From Limnoperna fortunei (taxonomy: Eukaryota; Mollusca; Bivalvia; Mytilida; Modiolidae): a stretch of 64,000 bases of DNA. The stretch spans positions 46,139,599 through 46,203,598 of the forward strand of contig OX104125.1 of the NCBI GenBank assembly GCA_944474755.1. Reading direction: 5' to 3'. Of the stretch, positions 12,281 to 25,469 are shown one piece after another. The notes below the pieces were generated by a model that made no database searches, had not been told where the DNA came from, and worked only from the letters and a program-made list of their open reading frames with translations. Each line of letters starts with the position of its first letter. Within the stretch, counting starts at the first letter, position 1. The position numbers and the translations under genes were made by a program.

Positions 12281-13588
12281 ATATTCAGTACAGTAGCAAA
12301 AGTAAACAGTATTAACATAATTTCGGAAAAGGGGTCAAGGGTCATGTCTAACATTAAGAGTAAAACATATATTTAAAGCGAAAAAGATAAAAAAGGAAGC
12401 GGAATAAAGTGGAAAGCAAAAACATCAAATCAAATTAAAATTGTGGTTCAATTGTAAACAATTAGGTAAACCTCTTGTTTGTTTTAATAAACTATATTCA
12501 TAATTAATCGTTCCGCTGCCAAAAAAGCAAAATTTCAATGTCTATATTATCCACATTATTTAGTGTTCTAAATAAAACGATTAAAATAAAGTTAGAAGTG
12601 ATGTTTAACCGGATACACTGACGTTGTAGGTTCGAGTCTCAGTGCGGCTATTCCAGCTTCCAAAGCCACCAAAAAACTACGCAATAATAAAGCTGAAAGA
12701 TTGCGTTAAACTGCATTAAAAAACAAAAGCAATATCGTGACGTTCATTTTTGTTTTGGCGTATAAAGCTGGTAGTAAGTAGGAAGATAATATTTCCAACG
12801 AACGCCTTTCAAAACAAAATCTTCGTTGCTGCTCATTCTTGTGGAGAAGCTACAAGTTCTTGTTTAATTATATGTGTTGTGTACATCTAAAGTATATTAT
12901 TATCACTGCTTAATGAAAACATCTCCGGCAATTAAATATTATCTCACAGAGGTTATCATGATGTAATGCTAACATAGACAACATACAGAAACGATAATTT
13001 GGATAAATAGATAAAAACACTCTTAATTATAAATAATAAAAATAGAGCAAGGTTGGACTTAGAAAACAAAGAAACAATAAATTAGATTAATAGATCTAAA
13101 CAGCCGCTTAATTATAAATATTAAAGAGCGAGCAAGGTTGGAACTTAGAAAACATATTGGATAAATAGATCTAAACAACCGCTTAATCATAAATAATAAA
13201 GAAAGATCAAGCTTGGACTTTTGATGTAAATATTACTAATATGCATCATACTAAAGTGCAACTCTGCGTGCTAAGGGGGTATACAAGTACTAAAAAGGTG
13301 CAGTTAAATCAGCTTTAACAGTCTACGACGTCTATTTCTGAAATTTTTATTTGACTCATTTGCTCAGAGTGGTTCATGTTGCTTTGTTTGTTCTTAGTCT
13401 CGAGAGTGTCAAGCGTGATGTATTCGTGACTTTTCTTTAGTCAGTAGTTTTTTTATTTCGCACTTGAATTTTTTTGTTTTGATTTCAGTTCAATATCCTC
13501 TAATTTATGGTTGTCTATTATTTGTCAATGCTTGTGTTGCAAAGAGTATGAAGCAACAACGTGAAGCACTGTGGTTTAATTATCAATG
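12281..13588. other. Non-coding host DNA with a ~80-bp tandem repeat
   Basis: No gene was recognised. Near 12,613-12,728 there is a short eroded SINE-like string (GGTTCGAGTCTC, then GCTGAAAGATTGCGTTAAA). Confidence 0.5.
13004..13219. repeat. Three-copy ~75-bp tandem repeat
   Basis: Each copy carries TTAATTATAAATAATAAA, GCAAGGTTGGACTTAG and GATAAATAGATCTAAAC type strings, with small changes between copies. Confidence 0.75.
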
Positions 13589-13760
13589 CCTAACCAATGT
13601 CATTGACAAGGATTGCCAGTTTTCCTACCGCAGGTCGGGGGTTTTCTCCGGGTACTCCGGCTTCCTCCCCCAATAAAAACTGGACGCCATGATATAGCTG
13701 AAAAATTGCTGAAAGTGGCGTTAAACACCATCAAACAAACAAACAAACCTAACCAATGTC
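13589..13760 (+). mobile_element. 5'-truncated tRNA-derived SINE with 13-bp target duplication
   Basis: Only the 3' part of the SINE is present (13602-13747), ending in an AAACAAACAAAC tail. It is framed by CCTAACCAATGTC at 13589-13601 and 13748-13760. Truncation at the 5' end with an intact duplication is what target-primed reverse transcription leaves. Confidence 0.92.
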
Positions 13761-13937
13761 CACTTTTCCCTATGAAATTGCTATTTTTCCTCGCATTGTA
13801 CAAACCTATTTATATATAGATAAATGTTGAAGGTTAAAAATATCGCCGATTTTATAAACGTTACAAAAACAGTTTAAATCGCGCGTAGTAATCAGTGTTA
13901 TTGTGAAGTCACTGGTATAAAAGAAAATAATCACCAT

Positions 13938-14060
13938 TGCTGTAGTTACTATATTTTGTGGTTGTTTGTTTTTGATTTTGTCGGTTTCTCGGACTTTGAT
14001 TTGTGAATTGTGTTTTTAACAGTTCCTTTGTGTTCGGTATGTTGTTATTATCTGCATTCC
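13938..14060 (+). repeat. Interspersed repeat of unknown class, copy 1
   Basis: It shares TGTGGTTGTTTG, a TTTTTAACAGTT-like string and GTGTTCGGTATGTTGTTATTA with copies near 21.4 and 38.8 kb. No coding capacity is seen. Confidence 0.6.
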
Positions 14061-14701
14061 TAATATAAATTTGAAATAGTAATTTAAAGAAATGAGAATG
14101 TCATATACATCAGTTCTCCATGAAATTCTTTATTCTAACATTAATCATGCTTGAAGGTTCTTCAATTGACATGTCTTACTGAGGAAAAACATTTAGCAGT
14201 CATTGATCTCATTAACCATGGAAACAATCAACTTTAAAGTTACATAACTGTTCACTGTTCATTTAGCTCCAGGAAATACTTTGATTTGTTTATGGATGTA
14301 CGCACACAATAATTCTACTTTCGTGACAATGCTGCCAACATAAATCATGAAACTAACACCCAATACTGAAAAATGACGATGATAAATATTAATTCCAGTG
14401 TGAATTATCCGCAACCAATGTAAGCATTGTAAAACCACAAAATATTAAAAATAGTTGTTTTATTGTTTCAAAAACTAGTATTACTGACGTCTTTACAGAT
14501 TCGCGTTTATCACAAACACATCGAGTGGGTTTGTCGAACATGATGTTTGAAAAAATATACAACCCCTTTGTTCTAAAATGTGTGTTTTCCAATTCGAAAA
14601 CTTCTAATCACCCTAAAGGTCAAACAATAAATCAATATAAGTAGAAAACACACGAGGAAAAACCAAAAAAATATATATCTATCATAGTGAACAAACAGCT
14701 C

Positions 14702-14742
<41 letters not shown>
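14702..14742. repeat. (ATT)n microsatellite
   Basis: An uninterrupted ATT run of about 13 units. Confidence 0.95.
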
Positions 14743-14859
14743 TAACACATTTATAAAGCACTCTTGTTTATTTAAGAATTGAATGCATTCTTTTGAAGTT
14801 TCATTGACGTATGAAAGCGTTGACCGAAGCACATTTTCAATGAAGCGCGGTAAATATAC

Positions 14860-15089
14860 TATTGATCACGTGGTCTGTCAACTCTGAGATTGCGGGTTCG
14901 ATTTTCACTTAAGGCAGGGTGTACTCGACTTCGATCTTAATTGACAAGGATTGCCACTTTTCCTACTGCAGGTCGGGGGTTTTCTCATGGTATTCTGGCT
15001 TCCTCCCCCAATTAAAAAAACTGGGTGCCATGATATAGCTGAAAAATTGCTGAAGTGGCGTTAAAACACCAAACAAACAAACAAACATA
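14860..15089 (+). mobile_element. tRNA-derived SINE, head shortened
   Basis: The B box GGGTTCGATTTTC, the GGTCGGGGGTTTTCTC core, GATATAGCTGAAAAATTGC and the AAACAAACAAAC tail are all present; the A-box region is missing. Confidence 0.88.
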
Positions 15090-15925
15090 TTTATAATAAG
15101 TTCAAAATTGCTTTACAACAATTAAAGTGTCCATTCGTACACTGACACCAACATACGAGTTGTAAAAGTTTGACTAGTAAAAAAATACTAAAAAACACAT
15201 CACGTATATATTAAAATATTTACATTCCGATACGAAACATAAATTTCTTTGTCATTACAACAAATGTAAACCTATGCATAGTAAAGTTTAAAAACTATGT
15301 TTTACTAATCGTAAATCACACAAATATACGGCGCTTTAGAGAACGATAATGCTGTGTGGAACGAACGTAATATACATTAAAAAATTCTTCAAAGACAGAA
15401 ATGGCTGGATTTCTATAAACAGGAAGTAGGTGAGCGACAGACCTGAAATCGAATCCCACGTTATGGGAGGCCATGGTGATGCTGCATACCAAATTTCAAG
15501 AGAATGCGATTAGTAAGTAACTGACAAAACTGTTACCAAAATATTTTACCGGCCCGCCCGCCCGACATTCACCGTATTATTACCCGGATTTTCACTCCGT
15601 GGAATCCGGCCAAACATTCATAAAATACAGTATATCTGTCCACGAAATAATACTTACTATAACTCGTCTTAGTAGCAAGTTTCACTGCTCTGACATTTTG
15701 GATCACACATTGTAAAACAATTAGAAAAATCCCAGCTTAAACATTCTCTATTCACAACTATTTCTGCCATCTATAACAGTAGCGTGCACAATTTTCGTGA
15801 AGATATGTACATTAAGTCGTATAAACTCTCGTAGTACTAATGCAAATGATATTTCCTATTCTGTCTGGTTAACGACATAGAATAGACTTGCATTTGTTTG
15901 TGACGTAATGTTAAAATATAGGATC
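15090..15925. other. Non-coding host DNA
   Basis: No gene was recognised. A stretch near 15,400-15,560 (CATACCAAATTTCAAGAGAA, then CGGCCCGCCCGCCCG) looks like an interspersed repeat, but only one copy is seen here. Confidence 0.45.
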
Positions 15926-16073
15926 TTACATTGGTACGAGTGGATTATCGGATTTCTCCAATCGAGATAGTTGAATTATGGAAATTTAAGTCCGAGCCTT
16001 GGCGAGGACTTAAATTTCCATAATTTAACTATCGAGATTGGAGAAATCCGATAATCCAAGAGTACTAATGTAA
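15926..16073. repeat. Long foldback palindrome
   Basis: The core arms at 15942-15996 and 16003-16057 pair almost completely; the left arm starts GGATTATCGGATTTCTCC. Pairing continues outward with mismatches through CTTACATTGGTAC and its partner up to 16073. The loop is only about 6 bp, so this is close to one continuous ~148-bp palindrome. Confidence 0.9.
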
Positions 16074-16684
16074 GATTCTGTTTCTCTAATTTTAAAAAAG
16101 TAGTAAATTTGCGAAACGAAGTACAAATTCTCCCAACCCCAATTTTACGTTCATGACTTGAATACGCGGTAAATGGAAGGTGTTTTGTTTATGACGTCAT
16201 GAGTTCTTATTGTGACGTTATTATTTTTAACCAATGGACTGCTGAGAACAACAAATTCACTAGTGACGAGAAATATTTTTTCCACACCGGTCAAGCGGTT
16301 GGAATATTACGTCAAAATTAGAGAACTAGTATTACTAAATCACGCGACAAAATATTAAATAAAAATAATCGGCTAAACTGCTTTTCCTCAAGTTTTTTCA
16401 AATATTTTTTTTATACTTTTTCAAAACAAACAAAATTTGTACATTTATTTCAGGAAAAAACATATATGTATTTCTAGTCAGAGTCTCGCGTACCTGCTTA
16501 TACATTTGGTACAAATAAACATATTTTCTGACATAATACACACTGTACTTACATTATACAGGACACTTTGTTACATCATAGCTTTTGCGTTATAGATATA
16601 TTAATACAATTATAACGAGCTTGTGTTGAAAAGGTCGATGGTAGGTAGGACGCTGGTATTGCTAATGTAAAAAGAATAATATAT

Positions 16685-16800
16685 GGCCGACTGCAAGGGT
16701 ATTCTCCAAGTACTCTGGCTTCCGTTCCCTCACATAAAACTGGACGCCACGATACAGCTGAAAAATTGATGAAATCGGCTTTAAACATCATTCAAATAAG
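16685..16800 (+). mobile_element. 5'-truncated tRNA-derived SINE, diverged
   Basis: The string GGTATTCTCCAAGTACTCTG, ACTGGACGCCACGATACAGC and a CTTTAAACATCATTCAAA tail match the 3' half of the family. Confidence 0.75.
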
Positions 16801-18679
16801 TATCAACCGAATACACAAATATAATCCCATTTTTTGCCTCACGGCAGGACACGAACAACTTAAAAAGTAATCAACGGTCAAATGGCAGGGACCAACAGGA
16901 AACAAAATGATTGAAAGTGGGTACGAGTATTGCGTACTGATGGATTATGAATTCTTTGGTAGAGAGTACGGTGTGCATATTTTTTTAAGAAATCTACAAA
17001 AGTGGAGGTAAATACGTCAACCACTATAATGCGTTAAGGCTATTACAACCTCCTACTCAAGAAGAATAGCCGCATGTGGACGCGCTGTTAATATAAATCT
17101 GAACAAATACAATGTGACTCTTATAGACCAGAATAGAAATAGAAAATATTTTTTCTCATGTATTTTTAAGTATAAATAGGAATTTTAGTCAACGGTTTGC
17201 AGTTGTCAGTATTTGATCTGAGCAAAGTGCACGAAGGCCATAATTAACTATAGCACTTGTGACAATATCTTCGACTAAAATATATTCATTAGTCTTGATT
17301 TTCATCTAGAACTTTATGTTTAAGTTTGAATATTGTACAAGTTGGAATTGGTTTCAATTTTTACTAATGAAAATTGTTAGGCACCCACGAAAATGTGAGC
17401 TGCAATTCCGTCAAAATAAGCTTAATTAAAATCCATATTTTTTGCGAAACTGAATTTTTATCTATAACCATGTGTTTAAGGCTGAATATAATACACGTTA
17501 TGATTGGTTTCAATTTTATGTTAGGCACACACAAAAACGCAGATTGCAATTCATCCAAAAAAGCTATATAAAATTCTTTTGCTAGTCTTCAACCCACATG
17601 TTCGTATGTAAATGACATTTTCTCTTCAATGCATTCCATAGCATAACAATGCAACCGAGAAGTGTTTGGATTGGTTAAATTTGAAATTAAATTTAATCTC
17701 TAATAAATGTCTTCTAAAGACAAAAACAAAAAAAACAAGTTAAGCGTGTATACCATATATGTAAGTAAAATAAACATCTCTTGACTTTATGTTCTGACTA
17801 GTAAAAAATAGAATTGGTCACGGAAATACAAATTACATACATATTTGCAGGTACAACTACCTGTATCACGTCGAGACAGTAGTGTACATTCGTATAACTA
17901 CGAGACGTGTTATAAGCTAATCTAAAATAAAGAAGTATAAAAAGGATATAACAAACCTGAATGTTTAAAATGTAAACTTTTAATATTCAACAAAGCATTT
18001 TGAAAAAATATAGTCCCTACCGTCATAAGCATTATGACGTCAAATTTCATTCATAGAATAAGAGTCATCATCGCTGTCGTATAGAATCATTGGTTATAAC
18101 ATTAATTATGACGTCAAAAAAGTAGGTCCGACGAAAGTACATACAGGATTTTGTATTTTAACACTTGTTGTTAAAATGGCTAAATTTTCAGATTTTGACA
18201 AATACTTACTTAATTTAAGAAAAAATGTGTTTAATGTTGAATGAAAGTTTGATAAATTTTACTATCCCAGGTAAATGCCGAGGAATGTTAGAAAGGTATG
18301 TCAACCACACAAACGCTAGTAAACATTTGATACCGTTCTACCATGAAATCTCGTTCTTATTAAAACCAATTTAAAAAAAAGAAAAGTCATTTGTAAACAA
18401 AATACATAATTTGTAAAATACTTGGGTCTATATTTTGTGAATACATGGGTTTGGCTAAAATTCCGGGATAATTTTGTTTTATACAAGAGAGCGCTACCTT
18501 ACTACTTATTTTTGAAAACGTAAAGAAATATTATTGCGCATTAAAATATGATGTTCACATGTTGATTATTTTCATGTACTGAATTTTAATCTAAATTCGG
18601 ATTTAAAGATAAAGGCATTTCTAACACATGTTTCATATTGATGAAATTGTTTGCTGTATAAAAAGATGTGATAATGTAA
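16801..18679. other. Non-coding host DNA with an internal duplication
   Basis: No gene was recognised. A diverged tandem duplication lies at about 17,330-17,570: both copies carry GATTGGTTTCAATTTT-like, TGTTAGGCAC and GCAATTC strings. Confidence 0.5.
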
Positions 18680-18975
18680 AAGAAATTCTGACTGCAACTG
18701 AAAAGGCATAGCGTAAAGGTTATAGGCGAGGAGAATTTAGCCGTTAGTAGCAGCTAACATGAACCTGACTTATTTTCGAAGTCTACAAGAGGTCTTAATC
18801 GGGCGAGCAACATGCCACCTTCCAGCACGTTTACCCACTATGGTTCGCGGTTAGTCTTTCTGTATTAAACCTGCAAACTCCGCTATATGATTGTTTCTTA
18901 TATACGCCACCTGGGGACACGCTAGGTAGCTGGTTATTTCTCCCAGATTTTTGCAGGGGCATTTGTTTGAAACAA
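18680..18975 (-). mobile_element. Relic of the (ATCA)n-tailed SINE family
   Basis: Strings such as GAATTTAGCCGTTAGTAGC, GCAACATGCCACCTTCC and CGCCACCTGGGGACACG match the complement of the well-preserved copy at 34,619-35,127, in the same order but with gaps. Confidence 0.6.
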
Positions 18976-19167
18976 GCTGAAAAGCATTTACTCTTGCATG
19001 TTTTAATGTCTAATATCTACCAAACGTGTACTGTTTAGAAAATAAAATTGCACTGTTAAGAATACTTTAGTGTTTCGTTCAGTTGTTAGTGCCGCTGACC
19101 CATACAGATTTACGCCTATGCACGACGGAAAGAGAGGGCGTTGTTAATGAAGCTTGAAATGCTTATC

Positions 19168-19445
19168 CAATCTCATTGCATATGATTATGGGAATCCTAC
19201 GTCCACAACATTTACCTCTGCCCCATTGTTGGCTGATGCCATGAGAGATATCTCTCATGACGCCATGATAAATATAACTCATAGCGGATAATTCTCTCTT
19301 ACAAGCGTAAAACTATTTATGTAAAACCATATGACAAGTGTATAAATATACTATTTTGCTGTCTTCGCTTTTTGTTTGCAAACATCTTAGGCAGACGACA
19401 AATGTAGTCCCGGTATAAAATGGTATGAGGTTCTCTATGACGGAG
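19168..19445 (+). repeat. ~290-bp interspersed repeat family, diverged copy
   Basis: CCTACGTCCACAACATTTACC, GAGATATCTCTCATGACGCC and GGCAGACGACAAATGTAG follow in family order; both ends are eroded. Confidence 0.6.
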
Positions 19446-20289
19446 ATTGATTTTTTTAGTGGAGTTTTCTTTGTTATTAGTTGTGTCGTTTGTCATTCTG
19501 ATTGTTTTTTTCCATTCTGTTAGTTCTGAGATTGTCAATATTCCTAACCTTTACAGTGACCTTCTATCCATTTGCATACAAAGTAACCAATATTTGCTAC
19601 GTTTATTTCACAACCCAGTAATTTAGTTATAAAATTCCTAAGCTGTTTATCTTGATTTCATTAAATACAGCTTTATGACAGGTAAGACACACACAAAACA
19701 ACTAAGATTATTGCTCATACTGTTTTTTCTGTCAACATTGACCAGATTAATTAATAATAATTAATCAAGCATGACTGACCTGCTGTTAATTACTGAAGGA
19801 TTTTTAATCTGATTCCTGTGGTCGATGGAACGCTTAAAGCCATGTCATTTGTACGCTACGCATCTTGTATTACTTCACAGATCACTTAAAGGAATTATAT
19901 AGTAGGTAATCCTGAAATCCCATGATTTTCTATGGATAAGAGAATTCATCTGAAAATTGAAGTTCATTTAGTTTACTCACTTTCTAACGTATTATTACTT
20001 ACGGGTATTTGTGGAGAACATTATTGGATTATTCGTAATGTTAATTCATAAGGCTTTTGTGTGTTTTGCCCATACGAAGATAGCGAGAATTGATAACGCA
20101 AAGAGTGAAAACGTCTTTTACGTCAAAACTAGAATTAATAGCAGCTTGTCAAGGATTCACAATCAAGTCTGTTGTAAACACTCTGTGCTAATACATTCTT
20201 CACGCATAACTTCATTTTAACCATATAAAGCATACATTTTGTAATGAACTGAAAACAACAGTCTGGGAAAGAATAAAATCAGCACTCAC
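19446..20289. other. Non-coding host DNA
   Basis: No gene, RNA or repeat family was recognised. Confidence 0.45.
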
Positions 20290-20573
20290 GGGTTCTAACC
20301 TCTGCCACATGTCACCACACAACAGCGTGACTACATTTGTCGTCTGCCCATCATGTTTGTAAACAAAGACCGATGTTTGTGAAAACAACATGAGATCTTA
20401 TTTATTTTTATATAGCATATTTATACACTTATGATACGGTTTTACATGAAAAGTACTGTGCTAGTACGTGAGGCTTATCCGCCATATGAGATATCTCTCA
20501 TGGCGTCAACCAATGTTATGGCAGCGGATATTGTGGTTGACGTATGATACCCAGAATCCTTTGCGTGGAGATA
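20290..20573 (-). repeat. ~290-bp interspersed repeat family, copy
   Basis: A minus-strand copy: CTACATTTGTCGTCTGCCC at the left, GAGATATCTCTCATGGCGTC in the middle and CCTTTGCGTGGAGAT at the right end. Confidence 0.7.
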
Positions 20574-23500
20574 GTAAAATCAGAACAAACACTGATAACG
20601 AATATAGAAATAATATTCTGACGTAAACGCTATAATAACAAATTTAAAATACCTTAAAAAGGTCAATGGCAGAATTGATATTTGGTACAAGCATAAAATG
20701 CTTTGATACAAAAACTGTCGTGCGGATTCCTGCAAATCGGTTAATATCGCGTCCGTGAAATTGTGGGCTTTGATACCAACAGTATTCCTGCAAAATTTGG
20801 TAAAGAAGTATATGGGATTATTGGCCTGTGGCTTATTTTGTAGACTAATTAAGTCTTCAACGAGTTGAAATTTACAGATCCTAAAGTCACCGTACGAATA
20901 ATAGACTTAATCAATGACAAAAAAATCAAACAATTGATCTCTGTTCAGCAAGAATGTCAAAAACTGGGTCGATGCCATTGTTGGTTGAATGTTAATTCCG
21001 AGAGCAAAGTAGACCAATGTTTGGGTTGAAATAAAATGTTACTAATTCATACATTTATTTCATTGTTGATATCTCATGTCTTGGCATTTAAAAAAATGCT
21101 TAAATTTCTAAAGTTTTCCTATTACAAACTTTACTCTAGGTAGTTTTGGCATGGGCTTGGTTTTTTGGAGTTTTTGTCATCAAAGTTATCCAACGTCTCA
21201 GTTATCTGCTCTTCTAATATATTTTATTGGTCGAAGCGCACATATTTTTTACCCAGACAGATTTCATAACATTAACGCACATCAGGTTTATTTGTATTAT
21301 TTACAAGTGTAATATAATACCCATTCATTTTCATCAACAACAGTAATGGAAACGGAAGGGTTTGCATGCCATAAAACCTGGTTTAACCAACCATTTTTTT
21401 AATGTCTGTATCCAGTCAGGACCATGGCTGTAGTTGCTATATTTGTGGTTGTTGGTTCTTACGTTTGCCAGTTTCTGGGACGTATTTATTGATTGTGTTT
21501 TTGACAGTTTACTTGGTGTTCGGTAATTTGTTATTACCTTTATTTAGATCTATATACGGAAAAAGGAGGACAATGTAATTTGCATTCTAATATAATTAAA
21601 CAGTTTATTCAATGAAAATATTTTTGAAAAAATAGATACCAAAAGAAGATGGTGAAATATTAAGGAAAAAACATGACAACCGATGAAACAACAAAAGCCA
21701 AAATTCAAGGAATGATTACAAGCCGAATTCAGATAAACATATACAGCATGAAACAAAAACACAACAACATAAAACAGAAATTCTTAATGTAACGTCAATT
21801 CTGATTGGATAACGTGAATAATTTCATGGCATCAATTCCACAATTGATGCCGTCAGATTTTAACGCAAGCGCAGACGTTATTTCCGGCAAATAAAAAATT
21901 CCAATTTTAATCAGTTGATTTTGTTTTATATTGCCGTAGCATTAGAATGGAGATAACTGTATTGTATTACACGTCGCCAATAAACTCAATTTCCGACCAT
22001 CAAATCACCAATTGATGCCGGCAAATCTTCAAACAGTTATCTCCTAAGTGTGTAAACGAACCCAATAAAAACCTTGGGGGCACTCAGATTTAGACATTTT
22101 CTCATTTTGTGCTGACAACATTACTTTGTATCTAGTCACGGAAGCGAACAGGAAATTTTGAAATTCTAATAAGTAAATATATTTGATGGAAACATTTTTA
22201 TAATTTACATAAGCATAACTATTTCACTATTTCACCTATATATAGGAATGAATCAGGATGTTTTATGAGTATAGCAAGTGTTTGCTGCGTACGTCTCGCC
22301 CATGATTACTCAAGAAGTGACAATATACTGAGAAAATAAAACATATATAAAATTAAATTGTTAATACCTAACTGAACTTTTAAACGTATCATCAGTTTAA
22401 ACCGATGTTGTATCAAATATCGTTCTTACTTCAGTCCCTTTTTGTATACTTTTCTTAGTAGATAGCGTATCTAAAGTAAACGTTTTCAAAGTATTCAAGA
22501 CAATTAGTAACTCGACGGGTGTCTAATTAGACGCAGGCACTGCTTACTCGTCCGGAGCACCTGAGTCGGTCGGTTTGCTTTGCTATTATCTAATAGTGAT
22601 TGTAAATTAACGATACATTGACGATTTACGATGTATCTTGAAACGTTATTTAATCTGACCAGAAAAAATCAAAGTTCAACAAAAAAAGTGACAACATAAC
22701 AAAACAACAGTTGCACAATATAATAAATAAAAAATAGCTTTTGAATTTCAATTTAAATTTCAATTAATAAACAAGGTTTACGCCAAGCACACAGGTCACT
22801 GTACAAGAACGTCTATTACTTTAGTTATCGCGAAAGACAAACGACATCTGTACTAAAACGTGACCAAATATTGCAAATCGATCATGAAACAATCACGTAC
22901 CGAGAATACTGAAAAACTCACTTAGAAATACATTATTACACATTGCACTCAAACACAAAAAACTAAATAAGCAAAACAAACCGGAATAGAGCTGAACATG
23001 TGCTCGGAAAGAGAAAGACGTTCTTCCGCCACATGGGCATCAATCAGGCGGAACTCAGGAGAATTGTCTTTTAGAGAGTTATTAACAAGGAATATATAGA
23101 ATGACAGTCATTGTTCAAAATTGTTAAGTATTTAATGGTAATGAACATAACGTTTTATCGTTATTTTAATTTCAAAATAATAAATTTACCCCCACTTGTA
23201 CAGCAATATCCTAGCTTCTAAATATGGTGTTTGTGTGTAGGAGATAACTGTATTGTATTTTAAGGTTTGCCGGAATCAATTAGTGATTTGATGGTCGGAA
23301 ATTGAGTTTACAGGCGACGCGTAAGCTATGTTTTGCACATATATACAACTAGTAGACATATTTATGTTTAAAATTTTCACATTTTTAACACTTTATTTGT
23401 CGATCTTCATACTTCCCGTTTCATTTGAAATTCGCTTATTTTACAATGTTTAACATGGCTGATACATCTGAGTTCAGACAAGGGACAGGGTTGTGTGGCA

Positions 23501-23891
23501 TGGTATAATTATATCACAAAAGTTTGTAACAGTTTTAAATTAGAAGTAAATGTTTTGACAATTAAACAAACAAGCGTTTAAAAGAATTTGACTTACAAAA
23601 TACTCTCATTAGAAAGCGCAGAATTAACTGCAATTGTTTTGTCTTGTCTTGAATTGAAAATGTGGTCACACATGTTTATTAGGTCACCATAGTTGTGATA
23701 TCAACGTACTGAATTGTCAGAAGGGACCAAGTTGCACTCCCCTTTGACCCACAGTCCCGACAGATGCCTCTTGGTATGTGTACACTAAGGAAGATGTGTA
23801 TTCCTCAATATTATAGCGCATACACCTGTTTTTGTATCTGTAGAGTACCTATAGAAATTGACCGAATGCTATTAATTGAAAAAGATATTAT
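20574..23891. other. Non-coding host DNA with small repeats
   Basis: No gene was recognised. An interspersed repeat copy lies at 21425-21545. A small element at about 21951-22045 is bounded by GGAGATAACTGT and its complement ACAGTTATCTCC; a related inverted copy starts near 23237. A string at 22535-22565 (GCTTACTCGTCCGGAGCACC) resembles one near 5297-5330. Confidence 0.5.
21425..21545 (+). repeat. Interspersed repeat of unknown class, copy 2
   Basis: It matches the copies near 13.9 and 38.8 kb through TTGTGTTTTTGACAGTTTAC and TGGTGTTCGGTAATTTGTTA. Confidence 0.6.
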
Positions 23892-24604
23892 AATTTTTTA
23901 ATTACTAAATATATACACAATCCTGAGTGCTATGCCATGTACTATTCATAGGTAAATGTTTCGGTCCCTATTTTGTTTTATAGCAAACCTACGTTTATTA
24001 TCTCCACACGAAAGATTCTGTTATCCTACGTCAACCACAATCACCTCTGCCTTACATTGGTTTACGTCATGAAAGATATGTCTCATGGTAAATAACTTAG
24101 CGGATACTTATATTTTATAGTATTTAATTTGGATCTTTTCGTCCGACATTTGCAAAAGTGTCTGTACATAAAGTTATAGATTTGCTGCGATAAGTAAAGA
24201 AAGAATAAAACCTATCTCGGGCAGAGAACATGTATAACTTCTGCCACACGTCTTTCCCCGTTTACTGCGGGACAACATTTGTCGTCTGCCTGTGATGTTT
24301 GTAAGCAAAGAATATTTGATCTTATTTTTTTATATATATATAGTCTATTTATACACTTTGGATAAGTTTTACATTAAAATTACTTCGTTTGTCCGCTAAG
24401 TTATTTACCATGAGACATATCTTTCATGACGTAAACCAATGTAAGGCAGAGGTGATTGTGGTTGACGTAGGATAACAGAATCTTTCGTGTGGAGATAATA
24501 AACGTAGGTTTGCTATAAAACAAAATAGGGACCGAAACATTTACCTATGAATAGTACATGGCATAGCACTCAGGATTGTGTATATATTTAGTAATTAAAA
24601 AATT
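23892..24604. repeat. Exact 213-bp inverted duplication with 287-bp spacer
   Basis: The arms at 23892-24104 and 24392-24604 have equal length. Read through base by base from about 23,940 inward, they are identical in reverse complement, and the outer ends also agree. Each arm contains the end of the ~290-bp repeat (TCTCCACACGAAAGATTCTG) plus about 108 bp of flanking DNA that is not part of that repeat. The duplication therefore copied a locus rather than being two independent insertions. The spacer holds the remainder of a minus-strand repeat copy. Confidence 0.9.
24222..24496 (-). repeat. ~290-bp interspersed repeat family, copy inside the inverted duplication
   Basis: A complete minus-strand copy, from the GGGCAGAGAACATG region to GTGTGGAGAT. 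Its right ~105 bp are mirrored in the left arm at 24001-24104. Confidence 0.7.
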
Positions 24605-24616
24605 TTCCTGCTAACG

Positions 24617-24735
24617 ATTGGTGGTTTTCCTCTTATATTTCGCCTTCCCCTTCAAGTACCCACCCCAATGAACAGTGTAAGATATAGCTGTACAATTGAT
24701 AAAAGTGGCGTCATTTATCATAAAAAACTAACAAA
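24617..24735 (+). mobile_element. Strongly diverged SINE 3' end
   Basis: GATATAGCTGTACAATTGAT, AAAGTGGCGTCATTTATCAT and an AACAAAC tail recall the 3' end of the SINE family. Confidence 0.5.
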
Positions 24736-25469
24736 CAATTTCGCTTACTACAATCTCGTCGTGGTATATTCGATTAGTTTGAATATATAAATACTCTTAA
24801 AAAGTACAAAGATTCGATAAAAAAACTTTGACTTTAGCGGGGATTGCATTTGACTGATTGAAAACGTAAGTGATATTCGGTGTGGTAACAATCAATGAAT
24901 TTAATGTCATGTCGTACACGTTACAATGAGTATACAGTAATCATACTAAGATTACAGTACGTCTCTTCAATAATTATCAGCTAAAAGGTGTCATGCAGTG
25001 CGACATTAGAACATGCCTTTATAATTTTGATGTAATTTGCACAATTAAAAGTGATGTAATATTGCTAAAGCCCGAGTTGAAAGGGGACTGTTTTACGTGT
25101 CGTTGCAGTGTGATAACCGGTAAGACAGGGCAGTATTCAATTAACCCGTCATACCATGTCACTTCTTTGTATTACTAAACAATAATGTATTTAATACATT
25201 TCTGCGGCCCTTGTGGTCACGTAACTAGGGCACCTCCCTGTTCATCTTACTGTAGCGTCATTTGTTAATACACGTAGCTGACACCCGGTTTACAGTTGGG
25301 TTCATCTCGTTAACTTGGTAGTGATTCCTCATTTGCTAATATTTATATGGGTTCTATAGATACGGCTATGTACGCGTATATAAGTCTTAGTGGTCGCGTA
25401 GTTAGAGTTACGGTCCTGTACATTTCATGCATGTACTAGTGGCAGCGTAAGTAAAGAGTTCATAATGTA

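Noticed and set aside
24993..25178. Candidate first exon of the receptor (61-codon open frame with Cys residues)
   Set aside because: No signal peptide, no suitable donor in phase with the TM1 exon and no family resemblance. The first exon remains unknown.
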